From NCBI RefSeq assembly GCF_026210795.1, contig NC_089456.1, positions 2,544,501 to 2,608,500 of the forward strand: 64,000 bases of DNA, written 5' to 3'. This DNA is from Rhizophagus irregularis. Lineage: Eukaryota; Glomeromycota; Glomeromycetes; Glomerales; Glomeraceae. The notes under the pieces are model-generated. The model was not told the origin of the DNA and made no database searches. It worked only from the letters and a program-made list of their open reading frames with translations. Made by a program: the position numbers and the translations under genes. Below are positions 33,799 to 45,860 of the stretch, in pieces. The first letter of the stretch is position 1; each line of letters begins with the position of its first letter.

Positions 33799-35832
33799 CC
33801 CTATAAAAAATTTTATCGGATACATTCCAATTTTTTTCCGAATTTGTTGAAAATACTCCGATTATACTGATAACATTCCGATTATATTTCAAGTTAAAAT
33901 TTAGAAGTTTTGATATGGTAAAAAGTATTAGGAAATACTCCGAAAAAATTTTGAAGATATTCCGAATTTGTATTCAAATTGAAAATGTTCCGATTATATC
34001 CCGATTATTTAAAATATTTTTATTTACAATATATTTCAATAATACAATTTGGCCCATATTTGACCTCAATTAGTAACGGTAAAGATCAGCAATTAGACTC
34101 CTAAATCAATTAATTTACACTTTTTTAACTTTTTAAACTCTCCTTCATTTTTCTTTCCCTTCCCTTCGTCCTTTCTTTGTCCTTCCCTCTTTTTGTCCTT
34201 TCCCTACCATTCCCTTTTCTTTGTCTTTCTTTCTCCTTTCCCACCTCGTACTTTCTGTTGAAAAAAATCCTAAACGAAACTTTTAGCCATTTTTTCGGTC
34301 TCCTTGAACGCGAAATTTTGATAAGTTTTTCAAAATTTTTTTATTTTATTTTAACGAACTTTATAGCAGTTTGTCTTTTTTCTTTTTAATTATTCATTTA
34401 ACAAATGTCTTATTAATGTTTCATTTGTTCTCTTTTTTTAATGGACTAGCCTTGAACATATGGAAATTTTGCGTGGAATCATTAATCTTTTAAATGGTAG
34501 GAAGGGTTTTTGGATGCGTAAGAATCTGGCGAGCTATTTTCCTATTCTTTTTATAATTCATCTATGTTAACAAACGGTACTAACAGTTCATTTCATTTCT
34601 TTTTTAGTGGCTCTTTTGGTCTCTGGAGTGTGCATTAGTAAAGTATTTTAACAAAGAACATTTCATTTTTTTTTTTGTTCTTTGGAGTATCTGGACATGC
34701 AGGAAAATTTGATGAGTGAATATTTTTCCTTTGAATTAATTCTATTTTAAAATAAAATGATTGCTAACATGTTTTTTTATTTTTTAGACGACTTCTGATT
34801 TCAAAGCACTGGAATCATAGTGAGTTTTTGGAATCTTTCAAAAACTAATTTAAAAAAATGTTTATTACTGTAACATTTCATTATTTCTACTTTATAGAGA
34901 TCTGGTTAAATCTTGATTTTGAATCTTGGGTAAGTTTTTGAAAAAAGTCTGAAACTTTAATAAAAAACGTTAGTATGACACGTTTACTATTTTCTTTTGT
35001 AGGTTTTGGCATCTTATTTTTGATCTATAAGCGAAACCTAGTATGTTTTCTAAGTGAAACCTTTCAAAAAAAACTAAGAAGCTTTTATCCAAGGTATCAA
35101 TCCACCTCTTAAGTGCAAAAATATCACACCACCTAATAAAAAACTCGAGAAAGTGGTATCACTACCTATTCCAATTTCTAAGAACATCACCTGATATACC
35201 AATATCTCCAAAAATGGACGAAAATACTCCAATTTCTGAATCATTTCCACATACTGATATTGCTATTTCATCCATGTCTATTTCTTAATGATCATCAAGT
35301 ATAGTTCTTACTAAAATAAAAACTAATGACGCCCAATTACCTTTACGAGAAAGGAAAAGAAGGTCAGCTAGAATGAATAACGTGCAAATTCAGAAAAAAT
35401 AACCAAAACAACAAAGGTCACACAACACTTGTAAGAAAGCTAGAAATAATGATGGAGAATCTTATTAATATAGAGAGTCCTATTATTAATGTATCAATTT
35501 ATTTATGTATTATTGAAAAATACATAGTTCACATTCATGAATACTTTCAGATAATATCCTACAAATATAATTGAAGTGTATCTTGATTGCATTCAATAAA
35601 ACTTACTGAATACTTTCGGATAATATCTGTGTAAATTATCTGATAATATTCCGTTTAAATTTCATAAATTTACTGAGTATAATTTGAGTGTTTCCGGGTA
35701 ATAACCTAAAGTATTATTCCGAAAAATGATCACTTTTCGGAATGGAATCATAATAGTAAAAATCGGAACATTTTCGGAATACAAAAACCAGATAAAATTC
35801 GGAATACTTTCATAAAAAATTTTTTATAGGGC
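33799..35832. mobile_element. Inner inverted-repeat element with CCCTATAAAAAATTTT ends
   Basis: The left end CCCTATAAAAAATTTTATCG and the right end's reverse complement CCCTATAAAAAATTTTTTAT match closely. Both continue into arms full of ATTCCGAA/TTCCGATT units. Flanking segments at 33690-33798 and 35855-36010 resemble each other as direct repeats (A/T tracts, then TTTGATTTxATTCTTTxATTCCC). About 2 kb, carrying the decayed multi-exon gene below. Confidence 0.55.
34437..35460 (+). pseudogene. Decayed multi-exon gene with micro-exons inside the inner element
   Basis: Short exon-like blocks (34610-34639, 34788-34819, 34898-34929, 35003-35040, then 35094 onward; 30-38 nt each apart from the last) lie between good splice sites: donors GTAAAG, GTGAGT, GTAAGT, GTATGT; acceptors TTTTTTAG, TTTATAG, TTTTGTAG. 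Branch sites TACTAAC and GCTAACA are nearly ideal. Joining the middle blocks gives one open stretch (HWNHKIWLNLDFESWVLASY) ending in a stop. The following block reads INPPLKCKNITPPNKKLEKV with stops further on. Probably a dead gene carried by the element; family not recognised. Confidence 0.4.
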
Positions 35833-36069
35833 TTCTTTTTTTTAAAAAAAATTTTCTTCTTTCTATTTCTATTTCCTCTTTATAAAAAATTTTTATTTTT
35901 CTAACTTTGACGTCCTCCCTGCCTTTAAAAAAAAAATTTTTTTTAACTTTCCTAATTTCGTTACTCTCTTTTTAAAAAAATATTTTTTTTGATTTATTCT
36001 TTATTCCCCTTTCTTTTTTATTTATATTTTCCCTTTTTTTATTTCATAGGCCAGCAGATTTTTTTTTGT

Positions 36070-36400
36070 GAGAAGATTCAGTTTCTTTTTTCTTTTTGTA
36101 GATCAGTTTGGGAGTCCTTTCCTTTTTGTAGGATTGTTCAGGATTTTTTTTCTTTTTTTAGGTCAGTTCAAATTTTCTTTTTTTTTTTTTGTAAGTTGGG
36201 TTCAGATTCTTTTCTTTTTGTAGGTTGTTTCAGTTTTGTTGCTTCAGAGTCTTCTTTTTTTGTAGGTCAGTTTTGGATTTATTTTGTTGTTTTGGTTTCT
36301 TTTTCATCAGATGCTTCATAATTCTTTCATTTATGTAGGTCAGACATTCTGGAGTTCTCTTTCTTTTTTTGTAGGAATGCTGACCTTTGGTGACTTGGAC
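36070..36400 (+). repeat. Tandem array of splice-acceptor-like units
   Basis: About eight degenerate units spaced roughly 30-70 bp, each a pyrimidine tract ending TTTTTGTAG followed by GTCAG, GATTG or GTTG and often TTCAGA. Seven of eight end in TAG, one in TAAG. Any frame through it is low complexity. Confidence 0.55.
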
Positions 36401-36986
36401 GATTGCAAATACTATATGAAGGGGGGTTTTGTTTCCAATTAAGTTAGACGTTCTTATGTTTCTTTTTTTTGTTTTTTTTAGGTTGTTTGACTCCAAATGA
36501 ACCTGAACTTATAGATAATTTTGGTTGCAATAGGTGGTTTTAATAAGGAGGGAATTTTCATAATGTATTTGTATTTTGTTTATTTTTTATTTTTATTTAA
36601 TTTAATAAAGTAAAATTAGATTTATGTAAATATAATTATAGTAAACTGTAATACAAATAGTAAATTCAGTGACCAAATCGTATAAATTTCGTGATAAAAT
36701 CAGTGATCAAATCATGTAAATTCCATATGAATTCCGTGCAAATTCCGTATCCAAACCATATTTTTAGTGATACGGAATTGTGCATTTTTCCGTATCCTAT
36801 TATGATACGTTATTTCTAAGGAAAAAAATCGTATAAAAACTTTATAAAAAACGTATCCAATTTTTTTATAGGGATTATAAAGCGAACAGCAAAAAGAAAA
36901 AAATCGTGTAGATACTATCAAGTAATTTTAAGCGAATCACTGGACCCAAATTCACATGACTGTGCTAAAAATTGACGTGACTGGAC

Positions 36987-37251
36987 CAGGGACGATGATT
37001 TTTTGCGGCGGTATAAAGTAAATTTTGTGTGTGATAAAAATAAATTTTGTGAAATTTTGTGATTTGGCCAGAATTATGCAAGGTTGGCCAACATTACTAT
37101 TCGTAAATTCTGGTCAAATTTAGTGTCTGCCGGAATTATAATGATTTCAAATCCTAAATCAGGCCAAAAACTTGAAAATTATCAACATTTTTATAACCAA
37201 ATTTTGTGATTTTCTGTGAAATTCTGTGATCACAAAAAATCATCGTCCCTG
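36987..37251. mobile_element. 265-bp hAT-type MITE
   Basis: Terminal inverted repeats CAGGGACGATGATTTTTTG are perfect over 19 bp, and an exact 8-bp duplication GACTGGAC (36979-36986, 37252-37259) flanks the element. CAGGG ends and an 8-bp duplication are typical of hAT elements. Non-coding; mobilised in trans if at all. The intact ends suggest a recent insertion. Confidence 0.88.
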
Positions 37252-37570
37252 GACTGGACTCAGAAAGATCATCGGACCAGACACCGTAAGGGCGTAAGGC
37301 ATAACCTAGTAAGAAGTAATCATTGTGCAGAATCATTTATTCTGTAGACCTAGTTATAGTATCATATTAAAGAAAAATTATTTGTTGTAATGAATGATGT
37401 GCAAGGATTGCATTTGGGATATGGCAGATCGTCATATTTAAAACCAAGCTAAATTAAGTAATAGCTTTGTATGGGTGTAATACGTAGCTTGTACAACAGT
37501 TATGACAGTTACACATGCACCAGTAAAAAGCTATAAAAAACGTCTCGTTTTTTTTTTTTTTTAAAAAAAA

Positions 37571-39511
37571 ATGTCTTTTGAAATTGTATTTATTAAAACC
37601 ATAGAAGACTCGCAACAAAGTATTTTAAAAAAATTAAATTTAGAAGATTTCTTATCTGATATTCGCAATAATGATGATGATATTAATAATTCATTATTAT
37701 TTACAAAAAAATTAAGTGATGAGTACGCTAAAATAGAGCGTAAAGATGAAAAAATTTATCGTTTAAAAGAAATTATAACAGTCAAAAATGGACAACATAT
37801 TTTATATTTAACGAAAAGCCCGTGTTGGAACATCTTTAATGATAATTGTAAATTAGATTATGGATGTACTATGAGTATTGATGGAATTAAGAAAGCTAAT
37901 AAAAGAGCATTTAAAATGAAAGATTGTGAATTAACTGAAATTAAGGCTAAAGGGTATAAAAAAGATAAACTCGAATTTGAATCAAAAGAAGATTGGATGA
38001 AAAAAACAAATTTATTTTTTAGTACCGACGTTAATATACAGAATTTTGTAGAGCTAGGATTATCAATTGAAAGTTCACAAAGTGAAGATTTTAATGACGA
38101 AATTCAATCAGTATATAAATATACAGAAGTTGGAAAAACGTTATTAACATTTCGAGAATATCTGGAACCAACAGAGGAATTCATTAAAGAAGTAAAAAAT
38201 GCCATAAAATCTGGTAATTCGGAAGAAGAATTTAAGAAAATAACTGAAGAATATGGTCAATTCATTCCAACCGAAGTTATTTTAGGAGGAAGAGTTTATT
38301 TTAAAGATGTTAAAATGTCATCAAAGAATTCTGTAGCTAAGTCTAACGAAGGTTCTACAAGTATGAATATTGGACCTTTAAATTTAAAAGCAAGAGTCAA
38401 TTCTAGTAAATCAAATGGAAAATCAAAGTTTTACAGCTTTAATTATATGAGATTACTTGGAGGAAGTCATCCTGAAAGTGAAAATTTTGATGAAGAATAT
38501 TGGATAAAAACTTTAAATGATTATCAAAACTGGGATTGCATAGAATTTAAAAATCCCATTAGTATATTTAAGCTTGTACCAGAATCTTTATGTAAAATAC
38601 CTTATAAGTCTATGGGGAAAAGAATTCTTTATACGAGTACTGAAGATTGTGATTATTATTTAAATGAACCTGGAAGGTATCGGGATTTTGAATTAAAATT
38701 ACCACGAAATATTTTAGATATTATTCAAAATAAAGAAGCTGATTGTGATATATCTGCAGCAGTTATTGATACTGAAGATTCAAAGAATATTTTTTTTAGC
38801 TGTCAAATTCTCAAACCAAAAGCAGAAAAAGGGAAATTGGTGAAACCAAGAGTTATAATTCATGGTATTCAAAAAAAATTCAAATCACATGAATTTAAAT
38901 TGAAAGTTAAGATAATGGTTGTTGGTTATGATACAAATTTAAATTTTATTCTTCCTAATATCGAGGTAATTAAAAAGCATTGTTATCCACAAGATCAATG
39001 CAAATTTAGTAGTATGGAATTATCTAAAAATGAGTTAATAACAAAAAATATTCCTTTTTTTGGAATTCCGGTGTTTGAAGATTGGAATTATCTAAATAAG
39101 TCCCTCATTATTGGATATAATTTTCGCAATGTTAATAATGAACTTAAAATTGACATGTTTTCTTATTGTACAAAAGAAAATTGCTACGTTAATTTGCCAA
39201 AATTTAATTTTTGTACATTCATTATAAATCATCCTATTTCTAATGCTTATAGATTACTTCCTTTTAAATTTAGTATATTGAAAAAGAAACCATTCGTTGA
39301 TCTTAAAAATAAATTTACCCCACATTTAAACCCAAAATATATTAGTTCATATTTATCAAAAGTTAATAACTATAAACCATTTTTTTTGAAACAAAAAATT
39401 GATCAAATTAAATTAAAATATGTTGATTGCAATTGTGGTAAAACTTGTTCTGTTTGTAAGGATAAAACATTGGGAATATCAAGAGGCGAATGTATTGTAT
39501 ATCACTATTGA
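37571..39511 (+). CDS. MACPF-like protein, paralogue B
   Basis: Complete single-exon frame, ATG 37571 to TGA, 646 residues. It is the closest relative in the window of the gene at 10122, with long identical stretches over the whole length. It shares the N-terminal module (LSDIR, LLFTKKL, ERKDEK, LKEI), DYGCTMSIDGIKKA, the signature YGQFIPTEVILGG from residue 228, RLLGGSHPE, and the C-terminal CNCGKTCSVC. Unlike its three sisters it shows no AAG|GTA donor at the end; it stops directly after CIVYHY, which supports the spliced end predicted for paralogue A. A T-tract/A-tract runs into the start codon. No signal peptide, so either non-classical export or an intracellular role. Pore formation is not demonstrated. 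Confidence 0.92.
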   Translation: MSFEIVFIKTIEDSQQSILKKLNLEDFLSDIRNNDDDINNSLLFTKKLSDEYAKIERKDEKIYRLKEIITVKNGQHILYLTKSPCWNIFNDNCKLDYGCTMSIDGIKKANKRAFKMKDCELTEIKAKGYKKDKLEFESKEDWMKKTNLFFSTDVNIQNFVELGLSIESSQSEDFNDEIQSVYKYTEVGKTLLTFREYLEPTEEFIKEVKNAIKSGNSEEEFKKITEEYGQFIPTEVILGGRVYFKDVKMSSKNSVAKSNEGSTSMNIGPLNLKARVNSSKSNGKSKFYSFNYMRLLGGSHPESENFDEEYWIKTLNDYQNWDCIEFKNPISIFKLVPESLCKIPYKSMGKRILYTSTEDCDYYLNEPGRYRDFELKLPRNILDIIQNKEADCDISAAVIDTEDSKNIFFSCQILKPKAEKGKLVKPRVIIHGIQKKFKSHEFKLKVKIMVVGYDTNLNFILPNIEVIKKHCYPQDQCKFSSMELSKNELITKNIPFFGIPVFEDWNYLNKSLIIGYNFRNVNNELKIDMFSYCTKENCYVNLPKFNFCTFIINHPISNAYRLLPFKFSILKKKPFVDLKNKFTPHLNPKYISSYLSKVNNYKPFFLKQKIDQIKLKYVDCNCGKTCSVCKDKTLGISRGECIVYHY

Positions 39512-41862
39512 GTTCTTTTAATTTTATTTCTTATTTATATTTACTTGTTACCTTATTATCATATAGTTAGTTGTACTATATTATATAACTTACCTGGTAA
39601 CCTTTTTTTGATGTTTCTTATTTTCCTTTTATTATCGTATCATTTGTATGACGACTTTGTTCCAAAAATGACAAGTTAGAAAATTAAATATATAGAATGC
39701 AAATTTCGCAAATTTCGCCTAATTATTCATGTAGTCCATGCATTTGTATAAAATAGGAAAAATAACATTTAATAAAATTGTCCAATTATAAATATATTTT
39801 TTAAAACATAACAGTACAAGATGATAACATTGCACAATAAGTAAAAGTATTTTCCGTTATTTAGCAAGAGAATTCTTAGACAGAGACTATAGTAATTATC
39901 TTCATGATTGATTTTTTTCATTTGCTATTTGCTAAATTTTTAAATTTTGTGCACTTTAATCATATATTTTTGTTTATATCAGATTTTGACCGGGTACTTT
40001 AAGGGGTTACAGTTAGTGATGCAGGAACTGGTTTAATGAATTGGCCAGCATACAAAACCATGTGAATTCCAGTGTGCCGTTTGATGTTATTAATGCCGTA
40101 ACTTTTACTGTGGCCAATAACGCCGTAGAGTATAAATAGTTTAAATAGTTTAATAGTATAAATAGCTTAACAGTATAAATTTTTAAATCTCTCCGAATTT
40201 GTTATCTAAAATTAAAGTTTTCATATTGATTTTTAAATAACCTCATCAGAAAGTTTTTGCCGTTTAAAATCTGCAGAGAATTCTACGTGGAACCATCATG
40301 GAAATTCCAAGTGAAACCAATATTTTCCGAATACCCTATAACAAAACATGTAGAGTGGATTCACAGAGTTCAAGGTCGTCACACGTAGATTGATATCGGA
40401 TAATTTATAAAAATAATTTAATTAAATTATATTAATTTAATTATATTTATTTCTTACTCACCTTAGGAACCGAACCAAATGCCTCGACGTGGTTGTCATC
40501 GTTAAAAATTTCCTGATGTTCTTTGATTATAAATTTCATGGAACAATAATTTTTAGTTTTCAATAAGAACTTTAAATGATTGAAAATGATAATCTAAACT
40601 ATAACAAAAATGTTTATATTAGACCAACCTAAGAAAAGACGACATGGTAAAATTTAATAAATATACACAAGTTATGGTGCCTATTTACACATATACCAGT
40701 TACGGCGCATTATTTACCAGTCACAACTTACAATATGCCATACCTTAAAGTAAAGAATTAACTGGTCATAACTCAGTTATGATACGGCCCATCCAAATGT
40801 GATCGAGTTCCAACTGCACCTCTAGTTACAGTACTATATACAGCTCTGCATGATATATTTTAAACATTTCGAACAAAAGTTATAATTTGAAGCTATTACT
40901 AAAACATTTATTAATGTATAGTAATAGTTTTTTATTGATACTTTTGTTCTCACATTATTTTTATTACATTACATATAGCAATATTTATTCACAAGGCTGA
41001 AGCCACGAATTTTCTCGTATATACATCTAAAAAAATTTTTATCCTAACATCAAAGTTTCCAATTTCCCAAATTAGGTTACCAGCAAAATTCATTGCACGA
41101 TAGGCTACACGAAAAAGAACACGTTTCAATATTAACTCCCATTTTTAATTCGATGTCTTGACATTTCTAATATTCCTTGTATGCGAATAATTTTCGATTA
41201 AATTCGATAATTAGAAAATATCATAAAAAATTTCTCGTCTAAGACTTCAGTTTTTTAGCATATAAAATCGTAATTTCGACTGAAATACTGTTTTATGATT
41301 TTTTAAAATGGACATAAAGCAATAGAAAATGAATGTCAAAAAACTACCACGCGATGATCATCACCGCACCAGTATTAGCAAATAATTTTGCCCAAAATTC
41401 TACCCTAATTCTGGTAGTAAGGTGACAATCACCAGCGATCATTTATCAATACTCGAACGTCTCGACATCTCGTCGTCTCGACGCGATATACCTAATAGTT
41501 ATTCCTATTAGGATCATGCCGATCTTGGTAGACCGTTATTTTTGCCAGTAAAAAGGGTGGGTAAAAATATCGGTTATGTATAAAATAACACGTTTATTAT
41601 TTAAAAAATTGGACTTTTTGTATAAAAACTGTGATCTTGGGTGGCATGCATAATAACACAGTTATTGAATGGAAGGGTAACATATCAATCACCCCTACGG
41701 AGTGACCGATATTTACCCCATCCAATAACTATAATTTATCTGTTACAAATTAAAAACTTTGCTGAGAACTATTCGTGATAGTAATAAATTTTATAAATAA
41801 ATAAGTAATGACTTTTATTATAAAAATGTAAAAAAAAAGAAAACTAAATAAGTATACAGTAG
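39512..41862. other. Intergenic
   Basis: AT-rich spacer between convergent genes. It contains a solitary CCCTATAACAAAA terminus near 40333, a TCTCGACATCTCGTCGTCTCG run near 41459 and the foldback at 41555-41723. No gene. Confidence 0.5.
41555..41723. mobile_element. Small foldback element
   Basis: The left end GGGTGGGTAAAAATATCGGT is inverted at the right (ACCGATATTTACCCCATCC). The right part also folds on itself: AGTTATTGAATGG pairs with CCATCCAATAACT around TACGG. About 170 bp; no duplication defined. Confidence 0.5.
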
Positions 41863-44800
41863 TTATTCAATAATATCTTTTAATAAAAGCAAATTTTCCA
41901 TTTCTTTCATTGAAAAATAATTATCCTTAAAAGCTTTTGGAACGTTTGGAAGTAATTTATGAATTGGCAAAAAATGGCCCATTTTGGGAAAATAAATTTG
42001 TTTTCCAAAAGATTTTTTAAATCTAACATAATCTATTCGCTATAATTCAAAATAAAAAATTTACAAATTAGTAAAATTAGTTTAACTGTATTGTAAAAAA
42101 AAAATAATAATAATAATAATTCAAACAAATAGAAACATACCATATCAATAGAACCTTTATTAACTTCAATTGAAAGTTGAATCCATCGATTACAATGAAC
42201 CTTAATTGGCAACGTATATTCGATCCAACCTAATCCTTCAAATTTTGACAAGTCATTATATCTTAATAGATATTCTTTCGTCGGATAAACTTTATTTGAA
42301 TCCTGTAGTTAAAGTTGAAAATAATAAAAATATAATTAATGTATAATAAATAAACCGAAAGGATCCTTAAAAGTTACTTTAACTCACTTTTTTCCCTTCC
42401 GTTATAGAAAATTTCACAAAAGCATTTTGAGATAATATTTTTTTTACATTTATTTTCCAAGCGACATAATGAAAATCTTTCGTGAAATCATTTGTTAACT
42501 TTGGCAAATTTAAATAAAATACATCGTCTTTAAAGCAAAACACTTGTCCAGACAAGCTGATATTTTTAAACAAAATTAATTTCGTAACAAGTAATTTAAT
42601 ATTAATTTATATAAATATAACTAATTAATCTTACCTATTTGAATCGCTTACTTTAATAGAATTTAATCCATTATTCAAATTTGTAAGGTTTGAAATAAAA
42701 TAAAGATTAATTACTGTAAGAAAAATTTCCATAAATTAGTATTTAATAAATTATTTAATTAAAGAACATAATTCACATAATTCTTACCCTTATATAAAAG
42801 TTTACTAAATTTATCAACAATTCCAAATTCTTTAAAATCATTTTCATTTATTTTATAATTTATATATAATTCTGACCAAAAATCGGAATATTTTCGTAAC
42901 AAACAAATAAATGAAATATCTTCCTCATTTAGTATAAATAATCTTCCTAAATCTGATTTTGCCTTCAAATATTCTTCTAATTCAATATATATTTTACATC
43001 TCAAAAATAATAATGACTTATTATAATAAATATTAGAGATTTGACTAATTTTTGTAATAATATCATAATCTACTTTAGAGCCATTATTCTTTGATAAATA
43101 TTTTAAATAATTCAATTGAACTTCTGCCAAATCATCATTAGAATCTAATTCTATGCATTTTTTAAAAGCCAACATCGCATCATCAACGTTTTCTATTGCA
43201 TAATGTACTAACCCTTTATAATAGTATGCTAAATTATTTAATGGGTCCAATTGTATAACTTTATCAAGATCTAATAAAGCTTTATCATATTCTTGAAGAA
43301 CATAATATACTATAGCTCTCTTATTCAAATTATGAATATTTTCTGGATCTATAACATTTGATTTTGTAAAATATAATATAGCGTCATTATATCTCCCTAT
43401 TTTACTCAAAATTTCTCCATAATAGCATAAAATTAATGAATCATTCTCATCAACACTTAACAATTTATCTAACATTTCTAAGGTAGACAAATAATTTTCC
43501 TGTTTTTCATAAATATAAGCACAATTCCTAAGACACAAACATTGATTTGGTTTACTTTGCAATGCAATATTAAAGTTTTTTAAAGCATTATCATAATAAA
43601 TCTGAAACATTTTTTCCGCTTCAAAAAGGTAACTATTTCCAAGTATTATATATAAATTACTTATTTTTGCCTTACAATTTATTGAAGTATTTAAATCATC
43701 TATTGCATTTTTATAGTTATTTTCTCTGAAATATATTTCACCGCGAATATACCAGGCAATTGGTTTTTTTTCTTCCAAATTAATGGCCGCTTGTAAACAT
43801 AAACATGCTAGTTCATAATTACCAAGACATCTATAAATATAGGCTAAAATGCATCTTAAAGAATAACTTTTAGGAAAAAAATTTATAAATTCCTCACACA
43901 AACATTCAGCTTTTTCATAATGCTTTTCACCTATTTCTTTTATAATATTTTGATATGTTGGATGTTGTTTTTTCGAAAATCTTGGAAGTAGTGATGATAA
44001 TGATGCATGTGAATTTAATTTAATTGCATTAACAAATTTCTTTTTTTTAGTTAATATAGAATTTACTTCTGAATTATCACTGTCATATTGATTATCCAAT
44101 TCTAATTCATTAGTGGGTAAAATATATCCAGATTCAGAAAATTTTGAATACAAATTTTTATAAATAGAAGTTTGTGGTAAATATCTGATATCATTATCAT
44201 CAATTTTCTCTCGACATTCTGGACATATTTTTTGTCTTAATTTTTTTAAATTATTTAATGATAATAAATGTTGACATTTTAAAACACATAATTGGTCTGT
44301 TGGTTCATTACTAACTGGACAAGTAATTTCATCTGCTATAACATTTAAAATATCAATGTTTGGTGCTTGTTCCTGATTTAGATTCTTTTCTTTTCTTTTT
44401 CCTTTTATTTCAATATCATCATTTGAAATTTTAAATTCTTCAATGTATTTTTCTTTAACAAATTTTAATAATTTTTGAAATTTTTCTGAAGAATTAGTTG
44501 TTGAATTATTTTCATTTAATTTTTGTGTGTATTTATCAAAATCAATTTCAATCATTGAAAACATTTGATTATCAATATTATATAAATGTACCAATATTTC
44601 AATAGCTTTAAACTGGATGAAATTGCTTGGAGCTTTGTTAAGTGATTCAATCGCCAAATAATAACAAAGTCCGTATATGGATGTTCGAGTAGATTTTTGA
44701 ATAAGACTTTGTGCAAGATCTAATATTCCAAACCACAAAGTATGTGGCAATGTAATAGGCTCATTTACAGTTAAGAAACTTCCAGTATTCCTCAAAGATT

Positions 44801-45860
44801 TAGTAACCTTATTTGATACTTCATCAAATTTGGTTTGAGAATCCAAAATAGATTTATTTGTAACATTAATCCATTCCTTTTCTAAAAAGCTCCAAAAATA
44901 TTCCATTAATACTAATTCGCGAAATTTTTTACTAATTATCATTTCAGAACTTTCAGACCAGGTGAAAAGGTTACGATGAATTACTAACATAATTCGCCAA
45001 TCTACATAATAGGATGCTACCGGATACTTGAAACTTAAGCTCTGACGTAATTGAGTTAATGATGATAAGCTTGAAAAACTGTCATTTGTGAGCGCTTTTC
45101 CTGGTGAAATATTCAGCATAGTCTTAAGCAAGCTTTTTGTTCTTCTTAAAATTTCATGAAACCAAGTCTCATCATCATGCAAACTATGCAACGTATCCCG
45201 CAAATGAATTATTAAGAAGTCAATATTATAATTTCGATTACTATCATGCTGGAATTGGTTGAAATCAGATCCATAATTATTTTCAGATTCTTTTTGTAAT
45301 ACTTGAATTTTTCTATGAATCTCTGCAAATTTTGTTAAAGAATTGTAAACTTTATCACGAAGTTCTTTATTCAGGTGCATAAGCGAAAAACAAATTTGTT
45401 CTAATACTGCTGCCCAAGTACGCATATGTAGCTCTAATCTAACCATCGTCTCCTTTTCAATATAATTAAAAGACGTTGGATCCGCCAACGCAATCAAAGA
45501 ATTTCGAAGGACATCAGGAGAAAATTTATTAAGTGGATCTTCAAAAAGTAACTTTAAAGCATATAAACATTTTGTTTTGGTCAACTCCTTAATAAGCTCT
45601 CCTGCTTTTTCATCTGGCGTGATAAATCCATCCTCTTCTAATTTAAGAAGGTCATGGTTATTGATTTTGTATTCAATAAAACTCTCATTTTTTAAATTAC
45701 TAAATGCAATATCATTCTTGGAAGGACTTCCGCTCTATTATTACATATCGTAATTAGAAATTTTATACTTTTAGGTATGTTATATAAAAGATTTTTTAAC
45801 TTACGTTCTCAATGGATATACGATCGGATAGTCGACTCCTCGTTTCTATATTAATCATCT
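41863..45860 (-). other. RING-TPR-C-terminal domain half of the fused gene
   Basis: In fusion numbering, residues 771-1250 are mostly helical. A RING or U-box-like finger follows at about 1258-1300 (CPVSNEPTDQLCVLKCQHLL ... CPEC), in which the second zinc ligand is replaced by Ser. TPR repeats run from about 1390 to 1750, with canonical units such as YDKALLDLDKVIQLDPLNNLA. Residues 1775-1965, encoded by four small exons, form a beta-rich domain (VAWKINVKKIL, GLGWIEYTLP, WIQLSIEVN, YVRFKKSFGK) that loosely recalls F-box-associated sugar-binding domains; that resemblance is weak. RING plus TPR suggests a ubiquitin ligase that picks clients through the TPRs. If it is an independent gene, it starts at ATG 45858 and has 1,195 residues. 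Confidence 0.85.

Larger units (their letters stand above)
33316..36873. mobile_element. Outer inverted-repeat element with CCCTATAA ends
   Basis: The left end CCCTATAAGAAATATGTATA then CGGAAAGGATACG is mirrored at the right by CGTATCCAATTTTTTTATAGGG. Both arms are rich in TACGGAA and GATACG. ATT lies on both outer sides (33313-33315, 36874-36876), too short to be decisive. About 3.6 kb, containing a second element with similar ends. Confidence 0.5.

Noticed and set aside
35989..36496. Phe/Ser-rich plus-strand frame and Lys-rich minus-strand frame
   Set aside because: Both are translations of the pyrimidine-rich repeat array.
45582..45584. Start of the RING-TPR gene at TTG
   Set aside because: The frame continues upstream in phase to a splice acceptor at 45735 and an earlier exon.
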